From: Winogradskya consettensis
GTDB taxonomy: Bacteria > Actinomycetota > Actinomycetes > Mycobacteriales > Micromonosporaceae
Direction of reading: 5' to 3'
Length of the DNA stretch: 64,000 nt
NCBI RefSeq assembly: GCF_018332715.1
Contig: NZ_BOQP01000053.1
Location: forward strand, 1-64,000
Shown: piece by piece, positions 1-7,777 of the stretch
Layout of the letters: the number at the start of each line of letters is the position of its first letter
Position numbering within the stretch: the first letter of the stretch is position 1
Made by a program: the position numbers and the translations under genes
Notes under the pieces: model-generated
Databases searched by the model: none
The model's input: only the letters and a program-made list of their open reading frames with translations
Told to the model about the DNA's origin: nothing

Positions 1-406
1 TCAATTCCTTGACACGTTCCGTCCGGCTGCTCATTGCCGCCGTTGACGGTGGCTACCTTTTTGCCGTCGATGAAGTATTGCCAGTCAACTGTCCGGTGGC
101 GGGCCGTCATCACCCAGGTGAAGGTGACGTTGGTGCCTACTGATTTGGCCGGCCAGTTGCGGCTCTCGTCGGCGAGGACCGAGAACTGGGATACGCCGCC
201 GTCGCACGATTTCAGACCTTTGATGCCTTCGACGCTCTGGGGCTCGAATTGGATCTGGCCGCAGTCCTTGACGGCTCCTGAGGCGCAGAGGGCTTGGCGG
301 CTCGGGGGTGCCGAGACGTAGCCGTGGGCCAGTGCGGGTGAGGCGACCGCCAGCGTTGAGCCGATTGCTCCCAGGGCTACCAGCGGATAGGCGACGACCT
401 GCGCAT
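1..406 (-). CDS. AA10 lytic polysaccharide monooxygenase (partial, signal peptide frameshifted)
   Basis: The mature sequence begins HGYVSAPPSRQALC and has a second histidine in TARHRTVDWQYF. This is the two-histidine copper brace of AA10 monooxygenases, secreted enzymes that cleave chitin or cellulose oxidatively. The frame runs open to the window edge, so the C-terminal part is missing. The best start, ATG 404-406 with GGAGG at 413-417, encodes MRRSSPIRW and then meets TAG at 377-379. The hydrophobic stretch VALGAIGSTLAVASPALA directly before HGY lies in another frame. Joining the two near 380-383 would give a normal Sec signal peptide. The only ATG in frame with the body (459-461) gives an acidic N-terminus unlike a signal peptide. 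Either a real frameshift mutation or a sequence error; the family assignment is secure. Confidence 0.75.
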
Positions 407-489
407 TTGAATCCTCCAAGACGGAACCACGTGACGGGAGGACCGTATCCGCGGTTTCCATAAAGGAGCCTTAAAGAGAGCGGAAGGAC

Positions 490-1821
490 TTATGAAGCGG
501 CTCGGCCCCGGCGGCGGCGGCCGATCTCGGTGGGTGGTGCCGATGGTGCGGATTGGGGTACGCCCAACAGCAGCCCGATCCGGGCCCCGCCCAACGGCCC
601 CCGGCTGATCTCCATGTGCCCGCCGGCCGCTTCGGCGACGCGACGCACGATGTCCAGCCCCAGGCCCGAGGAGCCCGCGCCGCTGACCCCGCGCTGGACG
701 GCCGTTTCCGGGTCGGCGATGCCGGGGCCCGCGTCGTCGACGAGCAGGCCCGCCGGGGAGACGGTGACGCGGAACGCGACGCCTTCGGGGGTGTGCGCGA
801 AGACGTTGCCGAGCAGGGAGTCCACGGCCAGGATCAGCTCGCTGCGCGGGAGCGGGACCGGCACGGGGGTCTGGCCGCCGATGACTTCCCAGGGGCGCTG
901 CTGGTCCTCGGCGAGCGCCGACCAGAACGCGAGCCGGTCGGCGAGGACCTCGATCAGGTCGGATTGCTCGTTGCCGCGGGCTTCGACGCCGAGGCGGGCG
1001 CCCGCGATGATCGCTTCGAGTTCTTCGTCGAGCATGTCGCAGGCCTGGCGCATGCGGTCGGCGATCAGGCCGGGTGGCATGGTCTCGGCGTCGAGGCGCA
1101 GGGCCGTCAGCGGGGTACGCAGGCGATGCGACAGGTCCGCGGCGAGTTCACGCTCCGCGTCGAGAAGTCGGCGCAGGTCGGCGGCCATCGAGTTGAACGC
1201 GTGAGCGGCGTCCTGGAGTTCGCGGGGACCGCTGGGCTCCACGCGTACCCTCAGATCGCCTGAACCGAGACGTCTGCTGGAACCGGCCAATTCGCGGGTT
1301 GCTCTGACGAGGCGGCTGCCGAGCCGGTCGGCGAAGAGCACCGAACCCGCGACCAGCACGAACGCCAGCGCGACCAGGGCGAGCCAGGCCGGCCAGACGC
1401 CGCGGCGCATCTCCTCGTCGGGGACGAAGACCTCGATGACCGCTGACCGGCCGTCGCTGAGCACGCTGGGTTGCAGGTACGCGAGCCCGCCCGGCACATC
1501 CGCGGTCACCGAGCGCCGGTACTGGTTGGCCTGCTCGATCTCGGTGTCGCCCACGTGGGTGGTGCCGACGGTGTCGATGCCGGGGAGATGAACTGCGAGC
1601 CGGCCCGTGCTGCCGGCGATCGTGCTGGCCACCGCGTTGTTCAGCAGTCCCGGATCGGCGTCGACGGCGAGCGCCGCCACGATCGCCGCTGCCTGCTGGC
1701 GGGCGTCGCTGAGGGCGCGGTCATGCGCGATCTTCCCGGTCGCGTAGATCAGCGGCACGAGGAACGCGATGGCCACCATGGAGGTGATCGCGAGCGCGAG
1801 CCGGTTCAGCTCCCATCTCAC
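490..1821 (-). CDS. Sensor histidine kinase (two TM, HAMP, HisKA, HATPase)
   Basis: 443-residue membrane sensor kinase. An N-terminal membrane helix (about residues 8-28) and a second one (about 145-165) flank an extracytoplasmic domain of about 115 residues. A HAMP linker follows, then the phospho-acceptor box LSHRLRTPLTAL with His near residue 232, an N-box (NVFAHTPEG) and G-boxes (DDAGPGI, GSSGLGLDIV). The ATG overlaps the TGA of the upstream response regulator (1818-1821), so the pair is translationally coupled and should be a cognate two-component system. The signal is unknown; the polar extracytoplasmic loop suggests an envelope cue. The C-terminal tail after about residue 420 is Arg/Pro-rich and probably disordered. 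Confidence 0.93.
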   Translation of the reverse strand: MRWELNRLALAITSMVAIAFLVPLIYATGKIAHDRALSDARQQAAAIVAALAVDADPGLLNNAVASTIAGSTGRLAVHLPGIDTVGTTHVGDTEIEQANQYRRSVTADVPGGLAYLQPSVLSDGRSAVIEVFVPDEEMRRGVWPAWLALVALAFVLVAGSVLFADRLGSRLVRATRELAGSSRRLGSGDLRVRVEPSGPRELQDAAHAFNSMAADLRRLLDAERELAADLSHRLRTPLTALRLDAETMPPGLIADRMRQACDMLDEELEAIIAGARLGVEARGNEQSDLIEVLADRLAFWSALAEDQQRPWEVIGGQTPVPVPLPRSELILAVDSLLGNVFAHTPEGVAFRVTVSPAGLLVDDAGPGIADPETAVQRGVSGAGSSGLGLDIVRRVAEAAGGHMEISRGPLGGARIGLLLGVPQSAPSAPPTEIGRRRRGRAAS

Positions 1822-2504
1822 CGTGGATCGACCATCATCACGCCCACCCCGCGTACGGTATGCAGATATCTCGGCGCCGCCGCCGTTTCGCCCAGTTTGC
1901 GCCGCAGCCAGCTGATGTGGACGTCGATCGTCTGTTCCTCACCGATCCGGGACTGGTTCCAGACCTCGGTGAGCAGTTCCCGCCGGCTGATCACCTGCCC
2001 CACGCGCTCGGCGAGATAGGTGAGCACGTCGAATTCGCGGCGGGTCAGTTGCAGGGCCTGGCCGCCGAGGGCGACGCGGCGCTGCCTGGGGTTGATCTCC
2101 AGGTCGCCGACGACGATCACTGTTGGTGCCTGGGCAACTGCTGCTTGCGTACGCCGAAGCACGGCATTGATGCGCGCCAGAATGTGCCCGCTGGAGAAAG
2201 GCTTGGTCACGTAGTCATCGGCACCCGCGCTGAGCAGCGCGATGATGTCGGCTTCCGAGCGCCGGGCGGTCGCCACGATGACCGGCACAGCCGAGACTGA
2301 CCGCATCATCCGCAGCGCGTCGGTGCCATCGATGTCGGGTAGCCCGAGGTCGAGAATCACAAGGTCGGGCTGATCCTCGGTGACGACCTTCAGCGCCTCG
2401 GTCGCCTGCCCGACCGGCCGCACGACATGGCCGGCGTCGGTGAGCGCCCGCACCATCGCAGCCGTGATGTTGCGGTCGTCCTCGACCAACAGGATCAACG
2501 CCAT
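1818..2504 (-). CDS. OmpR/PhoB-family response regulator
   Basis: 228-residue DNA-binding response regulator. The receiver domain starts ALILLVEDDR with the acidic pocket and has phospho-acceptor Asp near residue 52 (VILDLGLPD), the switch Thr (VIVATARR) and Lys in VTKPFS. The C-terminal winged helix (LTRREFDVLTYLAERVG, VDVHISWLRRKLG, IRTVRG-like end) is OmpR type. The start was chosen at ATG 2502-2504 because TATGGT (2512-2517) lies 7 nt upstream and there is no Shine-Dalgarno sequence, so the mRNA is probably leaderless. ATG 2514-2516 is an alternative that adds four residues. It is the first gene of the operon with the sensor kinase and diverges from the secreted-protein gene at 2541. Confidence 0.92.
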   Translation of the reverse strand: MALILLVEDDRNITAAMVRALTDAGHVVRPVGQATEALKVVTEDQPDLVILDLGLPDIDGTDALRMMRSVSAVPVIVATARRSEADIIALLSAGADDYVTKPFSSGHILARINAVLRRTQAAVAQAPTVIVVGDLEINPRQRRVALGGQALQLTRREFDVLTYLAERVGQVISRRELLTEVWNQSRIGEEQTIDVHISWLRRKLGETAAAPRYLHTVRGVGVMMVDPR

Positions 2505-2540
2505 GGCGAACACCATAGAGGCAGTGAGAACATAACCCGC

Positions 2541-3146
2541 GTGCGATCTTCCCGGAGCTGGTTCCCCGTGCTGGGCTGGTGCGCGGCCACGCTGACCAGC
2601 GTCGCTCTCGCCTCGGTGGCGATGTTGCCCGTTCTTCGCACGGCCACTGCCGATGAGGGCACTCTTGTCTCGGTCGACCAGCTCCGCGACTCCGGTGAGT
2701 TGACGCCGAGGCCGATCCCGGCTCCGATCGTGACGACGAAGCCGCCCAAATCGTCCTCGCACGCTTCGCCGTCGTCCTCGAAGTCCCGGTCCAAGTCGCC
2801 GTCCAGGAGCACCCCGACGTCGGAAGCACCGGCGACCACCAAACCGACAACCAAGGCCCCCACCACGACGACCGAGGACGGCTGGACCGTCACGACGGAC
2901 GAGGATGGCGTACGCACGTACGTCCGCTCGTTCCGCGTCGAAGGCGGCCAAACGGTCATCCGCGCGTCGGACGGCGTCATCAAGCTCGTGACCGCGACCC
3001 CCGCGGACGGTTATTCGGTGGCGACCGTGCAGAACACTGCCGACAACCTCGCGGTGTACTTCAACGAGACCAACCACAGCTTTATCGTGCATGTGGTGTG
3101 GCAGGCGGATAAGCCGTTCGCCCAGGTCGACGAGGTCGGGTCCTGA
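2541..3146 (+). CDS. Secreted or membrane-anchored Ser/Pro/Thr-rich protein, unknown function
   Basis: 201-residue protein that I do not recognise. After an N-terminal hydrophobic segment (about residues 8-32, ATLTSVALASVAMLPV) comes a long low-complexity linker rich in Ser, Pro, Thr and Lys (about 55-105), then a compact C-terminal domain (about 108-201) that looks folded and extracytoplasmic. GTG 2541 is preferred because an upstream ATG would overlap the divergent response-regulator gene. Its position opposite a two-component system suggests it could be a target or accessory of that system, which is inference only. The DUF1275 gene follows closely on the same strand. Confidence 0.7.
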   Translation: MRSSRSWFPVLGWCAATLTSVALASVAMLPVLRTATADEGTLVSVDQLRDSGELTPRPIPAPIVTTKPPKSSSHASPSSSKSRSKSPSRSTPTSEAPATTKPTTKAPTTTTEDGWTVTTDEDGVRTYVRSFRVEGGQTVIRASDGVIKLVTATPADGYSVATVQNTADNLAVYFNETNHSFIVHVVWQADKPFAQVDEVGS

Positions 3147-3175
3147 TCATCAAGTCCTATGACGGGCCGCTGCTG

Positions 3176-3820
3176 GTGCTCACCGCGGCGACCGGCGCGA
3201 TCGACGGTGTCAGCTACCTGGCCCTCGACCGGGTCTTCACCGGCAACATGACGGGCAACGTGCTGTTCATCGGCTTCGGTCTGGCCGGCGAGCCGGATCT
3301 GCCGGTGCTCAACAACGTGGTCGCGCTGCTCGCGTTCATGCTCGGCGCGGTCCTCGGCGGCAGATTCACCCGCGGGACCTCCGACGCCACGCTGCCACGC
3401 AAGAGCCTGATCGTGCTGATCGCGGGCTGTGCGGTGACGCTGCTCGTCGGGGCGGCCTGGGCGATCGTGGGGAAGCCGGGCGACAACACGCTGGTGGTCA
3501 TCACCGCGATCCTGGCTCTGGTGCTGGGCGCGCAGGCCGCGGCGGTCAAGCATGTCGGCATCCGCGATCTGTCGACCGTGGTGGTCACCATGACGATGGT
3601 GAACCTCTCCACGGACAGCCGCGCTGCCGGAGGACCGGGGACGTCGTGGGCGCGGCGGCTCGGGGCGATTCTCGCGATGGGGGTGGGCGCGCTGGTCGCC
3701 GCGCTGCTCGTCCGGCATTTCAAGGACGGCGCGATCGCCCTGTTGTTCGCGGGGGTTGTCATGGTTGTCGCGATCGGGCTGCTGGCTTGCGTACGGAAAA
3801 AGGAACTAGAGGCTGCGTAG
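3176..3820 (+). CDS. DUF1275 (YoaK-like) membrane protein
   Basis: About 214 residues with five to six membrane helices. The motif LDRVFTGNMTGNVLFIGFG near the N-terminus is the hallmark of the DUF1275/YoaK family, whose function is unknown. GTG 3176 is the only usual start codon after the in-frame stop at 3110-3112. It gives a shorter first helix than is typical; residues upstream of it also look protein-like, so a non-canonical CTG at 3143 is possible. It follows the secreted-protein gene directly. Its last 15 bp overlap the 3' end of the opposing Crp/Fnr-like gene. Confidence 0.85.
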   Translation: MLTAATGAIDGVSYLALDRVFTGNMTGNVLFIGFGLAGEPDLPVLNNVVALLAFMLGAVLGGRFTRGTSDATLPRKSLIVLIAGCAVTLLVGAAWAIVGKPGDNTLVVITAILALVLGAQAAAVKHVGIRDLSTVVVTMTMVNLSTDSRAAGGPGTSWARRLGAILAMGVGALVAALLVRHFKDGAIALLFAGVVMVVAIGLLACVRKKELEAA

Positions 3821-4387
3821 TGCGGCCGGGACCGAGGCAACCGGCGCGTCGACCAGATCGGCCAGGTCCGCCTCCGTGATCCAGGCCGGCAGTACCGGCG
3901 AGCCGCAGAGCGCCGCGAGCTCGCCCGTCACCCGGGCCAGCCGCTCGCGGACCGTCAGCGTCGCGAACTCGTCCCGCCGCTGGTTGGCGCCGGTCAACTC
4001 GGTCATGACAAGCGTTTTGAGCAGGTCACCGGCGGCCGGCCGGCGGACCAGGTAGTCCGTCAGGACCGTGAGCGGCACGGTGCGGGCCACCACCGGAGTG
4101 CACGCGATGATGGTCGCCGCATGGGTGGGCGCAGCCGGCTCGCCGACGACGTCGCCCTGGGCCCGGATCGCCAGCAGCATCGTGTGCCCCTCCACGGCGG
4201 CTGTCACCTTCGCGTAGCCACTGAGCAACAACAACGCGTCACGCCGGGAGTCGTCCTGGAACATCAGCACGCCGCCGGCGGGATAGTCGTGCTCGATCCC
4301 GAGACTCAGCAGCTCGGTGCGGTCGGGCTCGGTGAGTCGACCGAGCAGGGTCGCAGGCCGCCAACCCTCGGCGAAAGCTGACGTCAT
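3806..4387 (-). CDS. Crp/Fnr-family regulator with shortened C-terminus
   Basis: 193-residue protein. Residues about 20-110 form a cyclic-nucleotide-binding-like beta roll (YPAGGVLMFQDD, DALLLLSGYAKV, GDVVGEPAA). A dimerisation helix (about 125-160, TVRERLARVTGELAAL) follows. The C-terminus has the first part of a Crp helix-turn-helix (ITEADLADLVDAPVASVPAALRSL spans 170-193) and then stops, so the wing of the usual DNA-binding domain is missing. The terminal 15 bp overlap the 3' end of the DUF1275 gene, leaving no room for a longer tail. It may bind DNA weakly or act by protein contact. The ligand is not predictable. Confidence 0.82.
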   Translation of the reverse strand: MTSAFAEGWRPATLLGRLTEPDRTELLSLGIEHDYPAGGVLMFQDDSRRDALLLLSGYAKVTAAVEGHTMLLAIRAQGDVVGEPAAPTHAATIIACTPVVARTVPLTVLTDYLVRRPAAGDLLKTLVMTELTGANQRRDEFATLTVRERLARVTGELAALCGSPVLPAWITEADLADLVDAPVASVPAALRSL

Positions 4388-4459
4388 GGTCCCAGGTTGC
4401 GCTACCCGGACCCGGACCGCATTCCTCCCAAAGGTGGATGCGGTCCACGATGGATGACC

Positions 4460-4642
4460 TCAGTCGTCGGCTTCGAGCAACCGGCGAACGCCCGCCATCA
4501 TCTGGAACACCTCGACCCGGCCGTCCAGGAACCCACGCCGGTAGTCGACCCCTGTCACGGGATGCTCGGCCCGCGCCGGATCACGCTGCCCCACAAAACC
4601 GTCCACCCGGCCATCGCCGTAGGCCGACAGAGCTTCCTCCAC
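4460..4642 (-). CDS. Small conserved-looking protein, 60 aa
   Basis: Short acidic/amphipathic protein (start MEEALSAYGDGRVDGFVG, end VFQMMAGVRRLLEADD). GTG 4640-4642 is preceded by GGGGAGGG about 5 nt away, a strong ribosome binding site that decides the start. The alternation of charged and hydrophobic residues and the DYRRGFLDGR core look like a real small actinobacterial protein rather than a shadow frame. Function unknown. It stands alone between the Crp/Fnr-like gene and the ThuA gene. Confidence 0.55.
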   Translation of the reverse strand: MEEALSAYGDGRVDGFVGQRDPARAEHPVTGVDYRRGFLDGRVEVFQMMAGVRRLLEADD

Positions 4643-4897
4643 TGACCCTCCCCAGGCCGCAAGGACCCACAGAACCGCAGGCCAGGGCCAATCTCCCACG
4701 CGACCGCAACCATCCGGCACCCTCCGTACACCCGACCCGCACCCCACCCGATGCGGCAACTATCACTGACAGCCACCGAAGCACCCCGGCTGGTATCGGA
4801 AATTGAATTAACTATTCCTTGTATCGAAGGACAGCGATGTTGCAGGATGAAGCCAGCGGCGCCGCCCCCAACCGCTCTCATCCCCGAGGTACCTGCC

Positions 4898-6151
4898 ATG
4901 AGTCTGCTCAGACGCACCCTCATAGCGGCCGTCGCCCTGGTCACCGCTGTCGCGACAGCCGCCGTGCCCGCCCACGCCGCCACGCCTTTCAAGGTGCTCG
5001 CGTTCTACAACGGCACCTGGGACGCCGCCCATATCGACTTCGACAAGGAAGCGAAGGAGTGGTTCCCGCAGGCCGCCGCGCAGAACGGCTTCACATGGGA
5101 GGCCACCACCGACTGGAGCCGACTCAGCGCCTCCGGCCTCGCCGACTACAAGGTCATCATGTTTCTCGACGATGCCCCGCCGGCCGAGCGCCGGGCCGCT
5201 TTCCAGCAGTACATGCAGAACGGCGGCGCCTGGATGGGCTTCCACGTCAGCGCGTTCACCACGAACGCCAATGACTGGAGCTGGTACTACAACACGTTTC
5301 TCGGCTCGGGGAACTTCGCCACCAACACGTGGGGCCCGACCGCCGAGACGCTCAAGATCGAGGACCGTAGCCACCCGACCACCGCGGGCCTGCCGGCCAC
5401 GATCCCGTCGGCGGTCAGCGAGTGGTACTCGTGGAGCCGGGACCTGCGGCAGAACCCGGACATCGACATCCTCGCCTCGATCGACGCGTCCAGTTTCCCG
5501 GTCGGCACCGACCCCAACCAGCAGTGGACGAGCGGCTTCTACCCGCTGATCTGGACCAACCGGAACTACAAGATGGTCTACACGAACTTCGGCCACAACG
5601 GCATGAACTACGACACCAATACGCGTACGTCGTCCACGTTCGCAAGCGCGCAGCAGAACCAGTGGCTGATCAACAGCATCCTGTGGCTGGCCGGCGAGTC
5701 AGGCTCCGAACAGCCCCCCATCGACCCCGCTGCCTGGTACCCGGTCGTCAACAAGAACAGCGGCAAGTGCCTCGACGCCCGGGCTGCAGGCACAACCAAC
5801 GGCACAGCGATCCAGCAGTACGCCTGCAACGTCAGCAATGCGCAGCAGTACCAGTTCGCCCCGACCAGCAGCGGTTACGTCCGCATCAACAACCGCGGCA
5901 ACAGCGCCCAGGCCCTCGACGTGACCAACGTGTCCACAGCGGACAACGCCCCGATCCAGACCTGGACCTACGGCGGCGGCACCAACCAGCAGTGGCTACC
6001 CGTCAGCGAGGGCGCCGGCTACTACCACTTCGTCAACCGCAACAGCGGCAAGTGCCTGGACGTGCCGGCCGCCTCCCTCGCGGACAGCGTCCAGCTGGTC
6101 CAGTACGCCTGCAACGGCACTGCCGCGCAGAGCTTCCGCCTCACTCGCTGA
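4898..6151 (+). CDS. Secreted ThuA-like domain protein with C-terminal ricin-type lectin
   Basis: 417-residue exported protein. A Sec signal peptide (MSLLRRTLIAAVALVTAV, cut after AHA) precedes a ThuA-like class I amidotransferase-fold domain (about residues 30-270) with GGAWMGFHVSAF and the end motif INSILWLAGE. The C-terminal 130 residues form a three-fold ricin-B/CBM13 trefoil (repeats NKNSGKCLDARA, NRGNSAQALDV, NRNSGKCLDVPA). ThuA proteins are tied to trehalose or other sugar degradation, and the lectin module would anchor the protein to polysaccharide. The start was chosen from the signal peptide and GAGG at 4885-4888. The AT-rich stretch 4797-4830 upstream is the likely promoter. A strong terminator follows at 6170-6198. 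Confidence 0.9.
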   Translation: MSLLRRTLIAAVALVTAVATAAVPAHAATPFKVLAFYNGTWDAAHIDFDKEAKEWFPQAAAQNGFTWEATTDWSRLSASGLADYKVIMFLDDAPPAERRAAFQQYMQNGGAWMGFHVSAFTTNANDWSWYYNTFLGSGNFATNTWGPTAETLKIEDRSHPTTAGLPATIPSAVSEWYSWSRDLRQNPDIDILASIDASSFPVGTDPNQQWTSGFYPLIWTNRNYKMVYTNFGHNGMNYDTNTRTSSTFASAQQNQWLINSILWLAGESGSEQPPIDPAAWYPVVNKNSGKCLDARAAGTTNGTAIQQYACNVSNAQQYQFAPTSSGYVRINNRGNSAQALDVTNVSTADNAPIQTWTYGGGTNQQWLPVSEGAGYYHFVNRNSGKCLDVPAASLADSVQLVQYACNGTAAQSFRLTR

Positions 6152-6169
6152 CCGCTTCCCTTTTTACCT

Positions 6170-6198
6170 GCCCGCGGACCGTACGCCAGTCCGCGGGC
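6170..6198 (+). terminator. Intrinsic terminator after the ThuA gene
   Basis: Perfect 10-bp stem GCCCGCGGAC / GTCCGCGGGC with a 9-nt loop, followed by a pyrimidine-rich tail (TTCTTCTCGTTCT). Confidence 0.85.
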
Positions 6199-6215
6199 TT
6201 CTTCTCGTTCTATGT

Positions 6216-6254
6216 TTACGATCGTAAGGTTCGCATGTATGGTTACGACTGTAA
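6216..6254. promoter_or_regulatory. Pair of TetR-type palindromic operators
   Basis: TTACGATCGTAA (6216-6227) is a perfect 12-bp palindrome and TTACGACTGTAA (6243-6254) is a near copy; their centres are 27 bp apart. They sit 28-66 bp before the SnoaL-like gene, where its promoter should be. The form matches operators of TetR-family repressors, but no TetR gene is in the neighbourhood, so the regulator is probably encoded elsewhere. Confidence 0.7.
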
Positions 6255-6281
6255 GCACAACATTTTGACGAAGGGAATCTC

Positions 6282-6695
6282 ATGTCGAACCTGGTCAACT
6301 CCTGGCTGCACCTGTGGAACGGCGACTACGCAGGGGTCGAGGAGTTCATCGCTCCCGAGTTCCGGGTGCACGCGGCGATGATGGATGGCGGAGACGGCAG
6401 CGCTGTCAACAGCCCCGAGGCGCTGGTTGCCTGGATCGCGCAGACCCGCGCCGCCCTCCCCGACCTCACCTTTGCCATCGAGGTCGGACCGATCATCGAC
6501 GCCGACCGGATCGCCCTGCGCTGGCGGGCCGAGGGCAGCTACGCCGGCGGCATGCCAGGAGCGAACGCCCCCGTCGGCACGAAGGTCGATTTCACCGGCA
6601 CCGACATCCTGCGTACGGACAACGGGCTGATCGCCGAATACTGGGTCAACACCGACATCCACATCCTGATGACCCAGCTGCAGTTCTTCTCATGA
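6282..6695 (+). CDS. SnoaL-like / ester cyclase family protein
   Basis: 137 residues with the alpha+beta barrel pattern of the SnoaL/NTF2-like superfamily: an N-terminal helix pair (WLHLWNGDYAGVEEFIAPEF), the PEALVAWIAQTRAALPDL helix, and a strand end DILRTDNGLIAEYWVNTD. Family members include polyketide cyclases, but most are small-molecule isomerases, hydrolases or binding proteins of unknown substrate. The ribosome binding site is GAAGGGA before ATG 6282. It overlaps the next gene by four bases (ATGA), so the two are translationally coupled and likely act on the same compound. Control is probably by the operator pair just upstream. Confidence 0.85.
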   Translation: MSNLVNSWLHLWNGDYAGVEEFIAPEFRVHAAMMDGGDGSAVNSPEALVAWIAQTRAALPDLTFAIEVGPIIDADRIALRWRAEGSYAGGMPGANAPVGTKVDFTGTDILRTDNGLIAEYWVNTDIHILMTQLQFFS

Positions 6696-7714
6696 GCACC
6701 GAGGTGACCGAGGTCGTCATGCCCGGCCCGGTGGAGCCCGACGGGCTGGAACTTCGTCGGCGCGTTCTGCCCGCCCCGGCCCGCGGCGAGGTGCTGGTGG
6801 CAGTGGACGCAACCGGCATCTCCTTCGCCGAGCACGCCATGCGACTCGGTCGCTATCCCGGACAGCCCAAGTTTCCCTTCGTACCCGGATATGACCTGGT
6901 CGCAACGGTGACCGCGACCGGCCCCGGGGTGGATGCGACCCTGGTGGGCCGGCGGTTCGCGGCCATGACCAAAACCGGCGGCTGGACCACCCACGCCCTG
7001 CTCGATGCCGTCGACCTGGTACCCGTTCCGGCCGGGCTGGACGCCGGGGAGGTGGAGACCGTAATGGTCAGCGGCCTGACGGCTTACCAGATGCTGCACC
7101 GCCGGGCGAAGGTACGCGCGGGCCAGACGATCCTGATCCACGGCGTCAACGGCGGCGTGGGCACCACCCTGGCCCAACTCGCCCTGCACGCCGGCGCCCG
7201 GGTCATCGGCACCTCATCACCCCGCCACCACGCCGCCCTGCGCGATCTCGGCGTGCTGCCCGTCGACTACAACGACCCCGAGCTGGCCACCCGGGTCCGC
7301 GATCTGGCGCCAGACGGAGTCGATGCCGTCTTCGACCACATCGGCGGCAAGAGCATCGCCCGCTCCTGGTCCCTGCTGGCCAGGGGCGGGACCCTCGTCA
7401 GCTACGCCATGCTCAAGGACTCCGGGCCGATGATCCCCGCCTTCATCGGCCTGCTCGGTCAACTCGCCTGGCTCAACGCACTGCCGAACGGTCGCCGAGC
7501 CGGCTTCTTCGACGTCTGGGGCGGCAAGCTCCTGCGGCCCGAACGATTCCGCAGCCGGCTGCAGGAGGACATGGCAGCCGTTCTCACCCTGCTCGGCGAC
7601 GGGGTCCTACGCCCGCAAATCGCGGCACGCCTGCCCCTGACCGACATCCGCAAGGCGGTCGAGGTGGCCGAATCCCACACCATCGTCGGCAAGGTCGTGT
7701 TGATCCCTGGTTGA
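6692..7714 (+). CDS. Zinc-independent MDR family quinone oxidoreductase / alcohol dehydrogenase
   Basis: 340-residue medium-chain dehydrogenase/reductase. The GroES-like N-terminal half holds FVPGYDLVATVTATGPGV, and the Rossmann half has the NADP(H) loop ILIHGVNGGVGTTLAQ near residue 150. The zinc-binding cysteines of alcohol dehydrogenases are absent, which points to a quinone oxidoreductase or enoyl reductase type. The start ATG overlaps the stop of the SnoaL-like gene. The stop codon itself lies inside the first palindrome of the next promoter (7711-7726). With the SnoaL partner it probably detoxifies or modifies a small ketone or quinone. Confidence 0.9.
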   Translation: MSTEVTEVVMPGPVEPDGLELRRRVLPAPARGEVLVAVDATGISFAEHAMRLGRYPGQPKFPFVPGYDLVATVTATGPGVDATLVGRRFAAMTKTGGWTTHALLDAVDLVPVPAGLDAGEVETVMVSGLTAYQMLHRRAKVRAGQTILIHGVNGGVGTTLAQLALHAGARVIGTSSPRHHAALRDLGVLPVDYNDPELATRVRDLAPDGVDAVFDHIGGKSIARSWSLLARGGTLVSYAMLKDSGPMIPAFIGLLGQLAWLNALPNGRRAGFFDVWGGKLLRPERFRSRLQEDMAAVLTLLGDGVLRPQIAARLPLTDIRKAVEVAESHTIVGKVVLIPG

Positions 7715-7759
7715 GCGATCGCTCAAAAGGTCGTACGCTGAGTTTGAGCAGATGCTCAA
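7711..7759. promoter_or_regulatory. Pair of TTGAGC-N4-GCTCAA operators
   Basis: TTGAGCGATCGCTCAA (7711-7726) and TTGAGCAGATGCTCAA (7744-7759) share six-base half-sites on either side of a four-base centre; centres are 33 bp apart. They precede the epimerase gene by 18-67 bp. The architecture fits a dimeric repressor of the TetR family binding twice across the promoter. No candidate regulator gene is adjacent. They differ from the operators at 6216-6254, so two different regulators are implied. Confidence 0.75.
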
Positions 7760-7777
7760 CATCGGCGAGGGGCAGCT

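Noticed and set aside
530..1263. Long plus-strand open frames opposite the first histidine kinase
   Set aside because: They are shadows of the kinase gene: low-complexity Arg/Gly/Ala products, no ribosome binding site, no domain.
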